From Halococcaceae archaeon (GTDB lineage: Archaea > Halobacteriota > Halobacteria > Halobacteriales > Halalkalicoccaceae): a DNA stretch of 19,292 bases. The notes below the pieces were generated by a model. That model had not been told where the DNA came from, made no database searches, and was given only the letters and a program-made list of their open reading frames with translations. Position numbers and translations under genes: made by a program. Within the stretch, counting starts at the first letter, position 1. Each line of letters starts with the position of its first letter. The stretch spans positions 1 through 19,292 of the forward strand of contig SKWB01000226.1 of the NCBI GenBank assembly GCA_007129135.1, read 5' to 3'. Shown here piece by piece: positions 1 to 7,300 of this stretch.

Positions 1-1457
1 CCGACTACCGCGCGATCCACCCCGCGTTCGGGACGATGGCCGACTGGGAGGAGCTGCGCGACGAACTGCACGACCGCGGGATACGGCTGATCATGGACCT
101 CGTCGTGAACCACACCTCGGATGAGCACGGGTGGTTCCGGCGGTCGCGAGCGGGCGAGGAACCCTACGACGATTACTACGTCTGGCGGCCGGGCGAGCCC
201 GACGAGCCGCCGAACAACTGGGAGGCCTTCTTCGGCGGCTCGGCGTGGACCTACGACGAGGCCCGCGGCGAGTGGTACCTCGGGCTGTTCACGCCCGAGC
301 AACCGGATCTGAACTGGGAGAACCCGCAGGTTCGGGAGGAGGTCCACGAGGTCGTCCGCTTCTGGCTCGGGAAGGGGATCGACGGCTTCCGGATGGACGT
401 GATCAACCTCGTCTCGAAGGCCGAGGGGTTGCCGGACGGCGACCCGGAGTCCCCGCTCGTCGGTGCCGAACACTTCGTCGACGGCCCGCGGATCCACGAG
501 TACATGAACGAGCTCTCGACCGAGGGGTTCGGGGAGCGAGAGATCGTGGTCGTCGGGGAGTGCGTCGGGGCCGACCCCGAGACCGCACTCGACTACTGCG
601 GCCGGAAGAGCGACGCGATGGACATGTGCATCGCGTTCGAGCACATGAACGTCGACCGGGACGACTCGCGCTGGGAGACCGTCGACTGGTCGCTCGACGA
701 CCTCAGGGAGGTGCTCGTCGACTGGCAGGAGACCCTCGGCGAGGAGGGGTGGAACTGCCTCTACCTGAACAACCACGACCAGCCGCGGGCGCTCTCGCGG
801 TTCGGCGACGACACCGAGTACCGTCGCGAGTCGGCGACGATGCTAGCGACGCTGCTCCACGGCCACCGTGGGACGCCGTTCGTCTACCAGGGCGAGGAGA
901 TCGGCATGACGAACGCGCCGTTCGAGACGCCCGAAGCGCTGCGCGACGTCGAGGCGATCAACTTCGTCGAGGCGCGCCTGGAGGAAGGGGTGCCGTTCGA
1001 GGAACTCCGGGGGCTGCTCTCGGCACAGAGCCGGGACAACGCGCGGACGCCGATGCAGTGGAGCGACGACGAGGCTGCGGGGTTCACTGACGGGGAGCCC
1101 TGGATCGGCGTCAACCCGAACTACGGGGAGGTGAACGTCGAGCGCGAACGCGAGGCGGATCGATCGGTATTCCACTACTACCGGGCGCTGATCGAGCTCC
1201 GTCACCGCTCGGAGACGCTCGTCTACGGCGAGTTCGAGCCGCTGCTCCCCGACCACGAGGAGGTGTACGCGATCCGTCGGACGCTAAACGACGATCGGCT
1301 GGTCGTCGTCTGCAACGCCTTCGACGGCACGCCGACGGTCTCGCTCCCCGTGGAGGAGCGAGCCGACGCGGAGCTGCTGCTCTGTAACTACGCCGAGGGT
1401 GAGCCGAGGCTCGAAGACCTGTCGCTGCGTCCCTACGAGGCCCGGATCTACCGGTGA
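1..1457 (+). CDS. GH13 alpha-glucosidase (oligo-1,6-glucosidase type), 5' truncated by window
   Basis: This enzyme hydrolyses terminal alpha-glucosidic bonds of small oligosaccharides, probably in the cytoplasm because no signal peptide is visible. The reading frame is already open at base 3 with the family sequence DYRAIHPAFGTM, so the ATG at 36 is internal and the true start lies left of the window. Conserved blocks follow in order: DLVVNHTSDEH (about 96-128), GFRMDVIN with the nucleophile Asp codon at 396-398, VVVGEC with the acid/base Glu at 558-560, and LNNHDQPR with the transition-state Asp at 777-779. The block QSRDNARTPMQW, typical of oligo-1,6-glucosidases and trehalose-6-phosphate hydrolases, comes next, then a C-terminal beta domain. 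About 485 residues are present; the family is usually 530-580, so roughly the first 60-90 are missing. The family assignment is firm; substrate preference (isomaltose, maltose or sucrose) cannot be read from the sequence. Confidence 0.93.
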   Translation, partial: DYRAIHPAFGTMADWEELRDELHDRGIRLIMDLVVNHTSDEHGWFRRSRAGEEPYDDYYVWRPGEPDEPPNNWEAFFGGSAWTYDEARGEWYLGLFTPEQPDLNWENPQVREEVHEVVRFWLGKGIDGFRMDVINLVSKAEGLPDGDPESPLVGAEHFVDGPRIHEYMNELSTEGFGEREIVVVGECVGADPETALDYCGRKSDAMDMCIAFEHMNVDRDDSRWETVDWSLDDLREVLVDWQETLGEEGWNCLYLNNHDQPRALSRFGDDTEYRRESATMLATLLHGHRGTPFVYQGEEIGMTNAPFETPEALRDVEAINFVEARLEEGVPFEELRGLLSAQSRDNARTPMQWSDDEAAGFTDGEPWIGVNPNYGEVNVEREREADRSVFHYYRALIELRHRSETLVYGEFEPLLPDHEEVYAIRRTLNDDRLVVVCNAFDGTPTVSLPVEERADAELLLCNYAEGEPRLEDLSLRPYEARIYR

Positions 1458-1775
1458 GAGAGACCGGATAGCCGGGTGCGGTTGGCGCGCGGTGGCGCTC
1501 GGAGCGGCCGCTCTCCGGTGTGAGTGAGTGGATCGTCGGGCCCGCGAGGATCGAATTTACTCTTCGTCGGCTTTTCGGCCGCGGCTCCACACGTTCGTAA
1601 CACTCTCTCCGTTCGGCGGTCGGTGCGAGACGTCTTTCATCGTTTTCGCCATGCGTGGCACGTCGGAGCGAGTCACGGGTTAAATCCCTTCCGTCACTAC
1701 CCTATATGGAACCTAGTATCATTCTAGGCCCCCGGGTCGGACCCTTTTTCCCATGGCCCCGCCGAGTTCGACCGA
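1458..1775. other. Intergenic region upstream of hisF
   Basis: This 318-base stretch has no convincing gene. A 67-codon open frame at 1524-1727 has no recognisable motif and reads like chance coding. The right half is richer in A/T than the surrounding genes and holds TATA-like strings at about 1680-1686 (gttaaat) and 1702-1707 (ctatat). It also holds two short inverted repeats directly before hisF, listed separately. Confidence 0.6.
1712..1749 (+). promoter_or_regulatory. Two adjacent inverted repeats and a T-run upstream of hisF
   Basis: CCTAG at 1712-1716 is mirrored by CTAGG at 1724-1728. GGGTC at 1734-1738 is mirrored by GACCC at 1740-1744, and five T follow at 1745-1749. The T-run is centred about 29 bases before the hisF ATG, where a leaderless gene would have its TATA-like element. 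A hairpin followed by T-run also looks like a terminator, so the element could end a short upstream transcript, act as an operator, or be part of the hisF promoter. Sequence alone does not decide. Confidence 0.35.
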
Positions 1776-2591
1776 ATGGCCCTCACGAAGCGGATCATCC
1801 CCTGTATCGACGTCGACCTGAACGAGGAGGGAGAGGCGGCCGTCTACACGGGCGTGAACTTCGAGAACCTGGAGTACACGGGCGACCCGGTGGAGATGGC
1901 ACGGGCGTACAACGCCGCGGGCGCCGACGAGTTCGTCTTCCTCGACATCACCGCGAGCGCCGAGGGGCGGGCGACGATGCTCGATACCGTCTCGCGGGTC
2001 GCGGACGAGGTGTTCATCCCGCTCACCGTCGGCGGCGGGATCAGGACCAGAGCCGACATCAAAGAGACCCTGCGAGCGGGTGCCGACAAGGTCTCGATCA
2101 ACACCGCTGCCCTCGAACGTCCGGAGCTCGTGGAGGAGGGAGCGGCGGCCTTCGGCAACCAGTGTATCGTCATCTCGGTCGACGCCCGCCGCCGGTTCGA
2201 CGGGGAGGGCGAACAGTACGAGCGGGTCGGAGGGGAGTCCTGCTGGTTCGAGTGTACCGTGAAAGGCGGTCGCGAGGGAACGGGCGTCGACGTGATCGAG
2301 TGGGCGCGGGAGGCGGAGTCACGCGGGGCGGGGGAGCTGTTCGTCAACTCGATCGACACGGACGGGACGAAAGACGGCTACGACATCCCGCTCACGAGGG
2401 CGGTCTGTGACGCGGTCTCGACGCCGGTGATCGCGTCGTCGGGCTGTGGCGGCCCCGAACACATGCGCGAGGCGTTCGTCGACGCGGGTGCGGACGCCGC
2501 GCTCGCCGCCTCTATCTTTCACTTCGGCGAGTACTCGATCGAGGAGGTCAAAGCCTACCTCGACGAGAACGGCGTCCCGGTCCGGCTCTGA
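1776..2591 (+). CDS. hisF: Imidazole glycerol phosphate synthase, cyclase subunit HisF
   Basis: HisF takes ammonia released by the HisH glutaminase and, with PRFAR, forms imidazole glycerol phosphate and AICAR, linking histidine and purine synthesis. The 271-residue product is a (beta/alpha)8 barrel of family length. Visible landmarks are RIIPCIDVD with catalytic Asp12, GVNFENL, FLDITAS, the phosphate-binding TVGGGIR (84-90), [18 protein letters not shown] with the second catalytic Asp136, and IASSGCGG near the C-terminus. A short insertion after strand 1 ([10 protein letters not shown]) replaces the usual DGR-type loop. The ATG at 1776 gives a complete N-terminal strand, so it is preferred. 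hisH is not in the window, so this is a scattered his gene, as is common in archaea. It converges on rpoL with 84 bases between the stops. Confidence 0.97.
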   Translation: MALTKRIIPCIDVDLNEEGEAAVYTGVNFENLEYTGDPVEMARAYNAAGADEFVFLDITASAEGRATMLDTVSRVADEVFIPLTVGGGIRTRADIKETLRAGADKVSINTAALERPELVEEGAAAFGNQCIVISVDARRRFDGEGEQYERVGGESCWFECTVKGGREGTGVDVIEWAREAESRGAGELFVNSIDTDGTKDGYDIPLTRAVCDAVSTPVIASSGCGGPEHMREAFVDAGADAALAASIFHFGEYSIEEVKAYLDENGVPVRL

Positions 2592-2675
2592 ACCGTCCGG
2601 TCCTCTGCAACTACATGCCGCCGTGGTCGTGAAGCGCCCTGCGACCGCGCCGGCGAACAGTGGTGGGTGTCCGTA

Positions 2676-2963
2676 TCAGGCCTGTGCGACGGCGAAGGCG
2701 TCCCTGAACTCCTCGATGTGGTCCTGGATCGCGATGGTCGCCTCCGAGAGCGCGTCGAGCGGATCGATATCCGGGTCGGTCTTCAGGATGAGGACGGGGT
2801 CGGTCTGGCCGCCGGACTGCTCCGGGTTCACGTCGTAGGTCGCCGCCGCGACGCCCTCGGTGTCGAGCAAGGTCCCTTTGAGGACGTTCATGAACGTGTG
2901 ATCCTCGCCGCCGATCTCGAGTTCGAGATAGCCCTCCTCCCGCGAGAGCACGCGTAGGTCCAT
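2676..2963 (-). CDS. rpoL: DNA-directed RNA polymerase subunit L (Rpo11)
   Basis: This is the archaeal counterpart of eukaryotic Rpb11/AC19. With subunit D (Rpo3) it forms the alpha-like assembly platform of RNA polymerase. The 95-residue protein has the characteristic run GEDHTFMNVLKGTLL (19-33), followed by Y-x-V-N-P and a C-terminal helix with EATIAIQDHIEEF. This matches the small LD-type dimerisation fold over its full length. The frame stays open upstream to 3359, but conserved sequence begins exactly at the ATG at 2963, which is therefore the start. A weak TATA-like stretch lies at 2985-2996 on the minus strand, about 27 bases upstream. The next gene is divergent, so the two promoters share the roughly 90 bases between the starts. 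Confidence 0.96.
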   Translation of the reverse strand: MDLRVLSREEGYLELEIGGEDHTFMNVLKGTLLDTEGVAAATYDVNPEQSGGQTDPVLILKTDPDIDPLDALSEATIAIQDHIEEFRDAFAVAQA

Positions 2964-3053
2964 GGCGGGAGTTGGCCGGTCGTGCGTTTGAAGCTTACGT
3001 TGGCTCCGCCCAGCGGCGACAACGATAACCGCGCTCGCTTCCAGATGCCTCGT

Positions 3054-4676
3054 ATGGTTCCCGAGGCGGCCGCCGAACTCGCCTGGCGCGGGCTCGTGGT
3101 GGCCGCGGTCGTGGGCTCGCTCTGGGCGCTCTCGCGGCTCGCGTCGGTCGACGTCGGTTCGCGGCTCCGCTCGCGGTTCGTGATGGGCGTGCCGTGGGGG
3201 ACGCTCGTCTCGCTGTCGGGCGTCCTCCTGGTCTACCTCCTCGTTCAGGGGGGGCTCTGGCACTGGCACCGGCCGGTCGTCGGCGCGTTCACCGCCGTCT
3301 CGCTCTTCTACCCGACCGGCTGGTTCTTCGCCGGCTTCGCCCACTCCAGCCCCTCCCATCTCGTCAACAACCTCACCTCCGCGCTGGTCTTCGCCCCGCT
3401 CGCGGAGTACGTCTTCTCACACTACCCGCGAAGGCGCGGGGGGCGGACGTTCGCCACCCCGTGGACGAACCCCTACGTCAGAGCGTTCGTCGTCTTCCCC
3501 GCCGGCGTCTTCGCCGTCGGCCTCGCGACAGCACTCTTCTCCTGGGGCCCGGTGATCGGCTTCTCGGGCGTGGTGTTCGCGTTCGTCGGCTTCGCGCTCG
3601 TCCGCTACCCGCTTCTCACCGTCGTCGCGCTCACCGCGCGCGGGGCCGTCCGGGTGGTGATGGACGCGCTCAGCGATCCCGTCACCGTCGCGGAGACCGC
3701 GGTCGTCGTCTCGCGGCCCTCGTGGTACGGCGTCGCGGTGCAGGGCCACGCGCTCGGGCTGTTCCTCGGCGTCTTACTGGGGGTCGCGCTCCTCCGCCGT
3801 CGGGGGGTCGCGCCCGACCCGATCCGGCTCTGGGTGGGCTCGCTGGTGATCGCCTCCTCGCTCTCGCTGTGGGCGCTCTGGTGGATCCTCGACGCGGAGT
3901 CGTTCGTCCTCTTCCGCGCGCTCGGCGTCGCGCTCGTGCTCTGTGTCGCGCTCGTTGTAACCGCGGCCACGGTGACGGACGACCGAGGACGGTTCACCGC
4001 TGGCCGGGTCGCCGTGGTGCTGCTCTGTCTCTCGCTGGTCGGGATGGGGGCGTTCAGCACCCTCCTGAACGCGAACGTGATCGACCCGGTGGAACGCGGC
4101 GGGGTCGAAGCCGGCGACTACCTCGTCTTCTACGACGAGGGGATCGAGAACCGGATGGTGAACGTCGTTCCGATCGAGGGGCTCGGGCTCTCGACGAACG
4201 TCACCACCAGCGGGGTGATCGTCGCGAGCGAGGAGCGACAGCTCTGGCGCGAGAAGGTGACCCAGCGGGAGCTACAGACCTACGGCGAGGTCACGTTCCG
4301 CGTCGGCGGGGTCGGCTGGAGCGAACCGGTCACGGTCACGAGGGAGGGCTACTCGGTGAACGGAAACGACTCCGTCTACCAGGTCTGGATCGACGACGAC
4401 GGGGGGAAGACCCTCGCCTACGAGTCCGATCCAGCGACGGCCGAGCCGATCGTCGCCGGCCACACGGTAGGGGTCGTCTCGGACGAGGACGAGTTCTACG
4501 CCGAGGTCTCCGGACCCGACGGCACGGAGCGAGTCCCGGTCCCGAAGGAGAACGCGACGATCCCTGCGGGCGGGATCGAGCTCGTAGGAGAGGACGATCG
4601 GGTGCTCGCGGTCGCCGACGGCACTGAGGTCGAGGTGATGGCCGAGGAGCGTTATCGCGAGCTCCCCGACCACTGA
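3054..4676 (+). CDS. Rhomboid-family intramembrane serine protease with long C-terminal domain
   Basis: This is a polytopic membrane protein of 540 residues. The rhomboid core has the expected signature: HSSPSHLVNN (97-106) in an early membrane segment, GFSG (169-172) with nucleophile Ser171, and QGHALG (230-235) with the partner His232. Hydrophobic segments lie at about 14-30, 50-66, 77-95, 104-123, 142-163, 167-190, 231-248, 260-280, 285-305 and 318-338. The last ~200 residues (about 341-540) are hydrophilic and follow the final membrane segment; they contain GDYLVFYDEG and have no family I recognise. They may face outside, where rhomboid substrates are released, but topology is inferred. 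Starts at 2982 (GTG) and 3045 (ATG) are also in frame. I chose 3054 because a gataac element is centred about 27 bases upstream and 2982 would crowd rpoL. The 3' end overlaps the next gene on the opposite strand by 25 bases. Confidence 0.85.
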   Translation: MVPEAAAELAWRGLVVAAVVGSLWALSRLASVDVGSRLRSRFVMGVPWGTLVSLSGVLLVYLLVQGGLWHWHRPVVGAFTAVSLFYPTGWFFAGFAHSSPSHLVNNLTSALVFAPLAEYVFSHYPRRRGGRTFATPWTNPYVRAFVVFPAGVFAVGLATALFSWGPVIGFSGVVFAFVGFALVRYPLLTVVALTARGAVRVVMDALSDPVTVAETAVVVSRPSWYGVAVQGHALGLFLGVLLGVALLRRRGVAPDPIRLWVGSLVIASSLSLWALWWILDAESFVLFRALGVALVLCVALVVTAATVTDDRGRFTAGRVAVVLLCLSLVGMGAFSTLLNANVIDPVERGGVEAGDYLVFYDEGIENRMVNVVPIEGLGLSTNVTTSGVIVASEERQLWREKVTQRELQTYGEVTFRVGGVGWSEPVTVTREGYSVNGNDSVYQVWIDDDGGKTLAYESDPATAEPIVAGHTVGVVSDEDEFYAEVSGPDGTERVPVPKENATIPAGGIELVGEDDRVLAVADGTEVEVMAEERYRELPDH

Positions 4677-5278
4677 ACCCGGAAACACTCGGCGTCGATC
4701 GCCCGCCGCTGCTCGGTGTGGAACTCGAACTGGCGGTCGACCTCGAACGAGAGCGCGTAGGCGTGGGTGACCTCCCCACCCAGATCCGCGGCGTAGGACC
4801 CGACGAACGCCCGGCTCCCGGCGTTGTGGATCGAGTAGGAGACGCGAGCGATCTCCGCTGCCGCCGCCAGAAACGGTCTATCTGCGCCTTCTGACCCCGT
4901 CTGCGCGCCGAACGGCGGGTTCGCGAGGACGGTGACGCCCTCGAGACGGAGCGGCGCGTTCCTCACGTCGGCACGCAGCCAGTCGACCTCGGTGTCCGCA
5001 CCGACGAGGCGCTCGTTCTCCCTCGCGGTCGCGAGCGCGCCCGGATCGATCTCGACGCCGATCACGCGACTCGCCCCCGCGAGCGCCGCACCGATGGCGA
5101 GCATCCCGGTTCCGGTGCCGAGGTCGACCACCGTACCCTCCAGATCGCCGGTCAGGTCCGCGAGATGCACCAGATGTGCCGCGATCTCGGCGGGCGTCGG
5201 GTACTGTTCGAGCGTGACGTCGGGGTCGGAGAAGCCGGAGAGCGCCGAGAGCGTGCGTTCGAGCGAGCGTTTCGACAT
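4652..5278 (-). CDS. METTL5-like RNA N6-adenine methyltransferase (COG2263 type)
   Basis: This is a class I SAM-dependent methyltransferase of 208 residues. The N-terminal EQYPTP (25-30) is typical of the METTL5/COG2263 family. DLGTGTGML (52-60) is the SAM-binding loop, VIGVEIDP (72-79) carries the acidic residue that binds the ribose, and NPPFG (120-124) is the catalytic motif of N6-adenine methyltransferases. Human METTL5 modifies one adenine of 18S rRNA; an rRNA target here is an inference from the family. The ATG at 5278 is chosen over an upstream extension to 5377 because conserved sequence starts after it, and because gtaaaac at 5303-5309 provides a TATA element about 28 bases upstream. 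The 3' end overlaps the convergent rhomboid gene by 25 bases. Confidence 0.9.
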   Translation of the reverse strand: MSKRSLERTLSALSGFSDPDVTLEQYPTPAEIAAHLVHLADLTGDLEGTVVDLGTGTGMLAIGAALAGASRVIGVEIDPGALATARENERLVGADTEVDWLRADVRNAPLRLEGVTVLANPPFGAQTGSEGADRPFLAAAAEIARVSYSIHNAGSRAFVGSYAADLGGEVTHAYALSFEVDRQFEFHTEQRRAIDAECFRVQWSGSSR

Positions 5279-5302
5279 CCGAATGGGGTTCGGTCTCGAC
5301 GG

Positions 5303-5309
5303 GTAAAAC
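5303..5309 (-). promoter_or_regulatory. TATA-like element of the METTL5-like gene
   Basis: On the minus strand this reads gttttac and is centred about 28 bases before the ATG at 5278. It fits in the 38-base gap between this gene and the stop of the preceding minus-strand gene, so the methyltransferase probably has its own leaderless transcript. Confidence 0.5.
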
Positions 5310-5316
5310 GGATCGC

Positions 5317-5679
5317 CTAGTCGTCGGAGGGCTGCGGGAGCTCCTCGAGCTTCGGGGGGAACGTCGACTTCGACCACTCGACGGTGAACTCGTGGCCCTC
5401 ACCGGCCACCGGCAGCAGCCGGCCGTGGAGGTGGTCTCCGTCCTCGCGGAGGACGTCGAGTTGGAGCGCCTCGCCGGTCTCCCAGCACCGCTCGATCCGT
5501 CGGGCGTCCCCGCCCGTCACGCTCTCGAGCGTGCTGGTGCCCTCGACACCCTCTCGGATCGTGAGCACCGCGCTCTCCGGGACGAGCCGCTCGTCGAAGG
5601 GGCCACGTCCGTTCCGCGCCCGGAACTCGATCCTGATCCCGTCGTCCGCCGTGTCGAACCGCTCTTCGATCGTCCACAT
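5317..5679 (-). CDS. Haloarchaeal protein of unknown function (120 aa)
   Basis: I do not recognise this family by name. The protein is small, acidic and soluble, without signal peptide, membrane segment or metal-binding cysteines (one Cys only). Alternating hydrophobic and charged residues suggest a mostly beta fold; for example DDGIRIEFRARN (12-23) and HLHGRLLPVAG (83-93) look like strands. It ends in a proline-rich acidic tail. It is probably real: codon bias matches its neighbours, and a clear TATA element (gtaaaaat at 5705-5712, read on the minus strand) lies about 29 bases before the ATG. The methyltransferase follows 38 bases downstream on the same strand, which allows but does not show a functional link. 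Confidence 0.75.
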   Translation of the reverse strand: MWTIEERFDTADDGIRIEFRARNGRGPFDERLVPESAVLTIREGVEGTSTLESVTGGDARRIERCWETGEALQLDVLREDGDHLHGRLLPVAGEGHEFTVEWSKSTFPPKLEELPQPSDD

Positions 5680-5704
5680 ATACGAGTAGAGAGGAAACGC
5701 ACAG

Positions 5705-5712
5705 GTAAAAAT
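5705..5712 (-). promoter_or_regulatory. TATA-like element of the 120-aa protein gene
   Basis: The minus strand reads atttttac, centred about 29 bases before the ATG at 5679. It stands out against the GC-rich surroundings. Confidence 0.5.
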
Positions 5713-5764
5713 CTCGTGGCCACCGGAGCAAGTGTCTGATTAATCGGTACGGATCGGCGTCGGT

Positions 5765-5776
5765 CCACACGTGTGG
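5765..5776. repeat. 12-bp perfect palindrome CCACACGTGTGG
   Basis: The two six-base halves are exact reverse complements with no spacer. The palindrome lies between the stop at 5822 and the start at 5679 of two minus-strand genes, about 90 bases before the latter start. It could be a protein-binding site or help end the upstream transcript. No T-run follows on the minus strand, which argues against a simple terminator. Confidence 0.4.
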
Positions 5777-5821
5777 GGATCGAGAGCGTCCGGTCGTCCG
5801 ATGGGCTCGGTTCGGCCCTCG

Positions 5822-6205
5822 CTACAGGGCGATCGGTCCATCGAGGTCGAGGCTGATACCCTCGCGGCGGGCGCGCTCGGCGCAGGCTTCGAGCGCCGGG
5901 CGCACCTTCGTCTCGTCGGCGATCTCCTCGACTTCGACTGTCAGCGTCCCGGCACCCAGAAACGCGGCCGCCCGGACGTGTTCTCTGACCCGATCGACCT
6001 CCCGCTGTGTCGAGAGCGAACAGTCCTCGCCGAAGCACGCCGACACCGTGAGGCGGGCGGGGACGAGCGACTCGGCGGCGAGTTCGTACTTCAGCTCGCG
6101 GAGGTACTCCGGGGCGGTCGAGTGGAGGTCGCTCCCGCGGAGGCGGACCGGCGTCGCCTCCTCCGGCCGACAGCGGTCGATGATGGGGCCGTGTGTCGTG
6201 CTCAT
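5822..6205 (-). CDS. Haloarchaeal protein of unknown function (127 aa)
   Basis: This is a soluble protein of 127 residues that I cannot assign to a named family. It begins with MSTTHGPIIDRC, followed by a segment predicted to alternate strand and helix. A central part, LVPARLTVSACFGEDCSLST (47-66), carries two cysteines (Cys57, Cys62). The C-terminal half is helical and ends in a strand-like ISLDLDGPIAL. There is no membrane segment or signal peptide. It is supported as a gene by its codon use and by a TATA-like stretch at 6227-6236 (minus strand gtttttgtat) about 26 bases before the ATG. The esterase gene is divergent, with 100 bases between the two starts. Confidence 0.75.
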   Translation of the reverse strand: MSTTHGPIIDRCRPEEATPVRLRGSDLHSTAPEYLRELKYELAAESLVPARLTVSACFGEDCSLSTQREVDRVREHVRAAAFLGAGTLTVEVEEIADETKVRPALEACAERARREGISLDLDGPIAL

Positions 6206-6305
6206 ACGGCGCCATACTCGTTACGCATACAAAAACGTTTCTCAATGCTCACCAGTAATACTCCGAACGGCGTGGACTAATGTGAATCGGCCGCGAGAGG
6301 GGGAT
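6206..6305. promoter_or_regulatory. Divergent promoter region between the 127-aa protein and the esterase
   Basis: The minus-strand promoter has a TATA-like element at 6227-6236. The plus-strand promoter has a weaker one (actaatg, 6276-6282) about 27 bases before the esterase ATG. An 8-bp palindrome AAACGTTT at 6233-6240 overlaps the minus-strand TATA element and could be a small operator. The region is noticeably richer in A/T than the genes on either side. Confidence 0.5.
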
Positions 6306-7265
6306 ATGGCCGAGCTCGATCCACAGGCGGCAGCGCTGCTCGAAACCGTCGAGGCCATGGGTGAGCCTCCGACGCACGCTCTCTCGGTCGAGAGCGCGCG
6401 CGAGCGCCTCAGGGGGCTGTTCGCCGACGCCTCACGCGAGGAGGTCGACCGAGTCGAGGACGTCTCGATCGGCGGTCCCGCCGGAGCGATCCCCGTCCGG
6501 CTCTACGCACCCGCGGGAGAGGGCCATCCGCTGGTCGTCTACCTCCACGGCGGCGGCTGGACCGTCGGCGACCTCGAGACGTACGACCCGCTCTGCCGGG
6601 CGCTTTCGAACGCCACGGGATGTGCGGTGCTCTCGGTGGAGTACCGACTCGCCCCCGAACACCCGTTTCCCGCCGCCGTGGAGGACGCCTACGCCGCCGT
6701 CGAGTGGGCGACCGAGTTCGGCGGACGGATCAACTGCGATCCGGAGCGGGTGGCGGTCGCTGGCGACAGCGCGGGCGGGAACCTCTCGGCGGCGGTGACG
6801 CTGCTCGCACGCGACCGGGGTGGCCCTGCACTCGAGCACCAGGCCCTGCTCTACCCCGCGGTAGCCGCGCCGGAGATCCACGAGTTCGAGAGCCACGAGG
6901 AGAACGCCGAGGGCTACCTCCTCGAGGCCGAGAGCGCCCGGTGGTACTACGAGAAGTATCTCCCGGACCCGCTCGATCGGCGAAACGAGTACGCCGCCCC
7001 GCTGCTCGCACGCGACCTCTCGGGGCTCCCCCCTGCGACGGTAGTCACCGCGGGGTTCGACCCGCTCCGGGACGAGGGAGAGGCCTACGCCGTTCGGTTG
7101 CGAGAGGCGGGAGTGCCCGTCGAGCACCACTCCTACGGGGGGATGATCCACGGCTTCGTGAGCTTCCTCGACCAGTTCGACGCCGCCCACGACGCCCTCG
7201 GAACGGTCGCCCGAGAGCTACGACGGGCGTTCGACCTCCCGGAGGACCGGGCAGACGAAGGGTGA
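6306..7265 (+). CDS. Carboxylesterase/lipase of the hormone-sensitive lipase (HSL) family
   Basis: This is an alpha/beta-hydrolase of 319 residues that cleaves carboxylic esters, probably short-chain, in the cytoplasm; no signal peptide is seen. Visible motifs are the HSL oxyanion-hole motif HGGGW (81-85), the nucleophile elbow GDSAGG with Ser155, Asp252 in GFDPLRDEG, and the catalytic His282 in MIHGF. VEYRLAPEHPFP (111-122) is another strong signature of this family (Aes and archaeal esterases). Conserved sequence and family length agree with the ATG at 6306; the frame is open further left, but only through the neighbouring gene's antisense. All catalytic residues are present, so it should be active. 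The natural substrate is unknown. Confidence 0.93.
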   Translation: MAELDPQAAALLETVEAMGEPPTHALSVESARERLRGLFADASREEVDRVEDVSIGGPAGAIPVRLYAPAGEGHPLVVYLHGGGWTVGDLETYDPLCRALSNATGCAVLSVEYRLAPEHPFPAAVEDAYAAVEWATEFGGRINCDPERVAVAGDSAGGNLSAAVTLLARDRGGPALEHQALLYPAVAAPEIHEFESHEENAEGYLLEAESARWYYEKYLPDPLDRRNEYAAPLLARDLSGLPPATVVTAGFDPLRDEGEAYAVRLREAGVPVEHHSYGGMIHGFVSFLDQFDAAHDALGTVARELRRAFDLPEDRADEG

Positions 7266-7300
7266 TAGCGTTCACTCGGCCGACGTCGGATCCGCCTCGG

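Noticed and set aside
1524..1727. Possible 67-residue protein in the gap before hisF
   Set aside because: No motif, composition unlike neighbouring haloarchaeal proteins (basic, not acidic), and no TATA element at the right distance.
2676..3359. A longer rpoL reading frame with a 132-residue N-terminal extension
   Set aside because: The extension lies antisense to the rhomboid gene, is composed of Arg/Glu/Pro-rich shadow sequence, and the conserved Rpo11 sequence begins exactly at the ATG at 2963.
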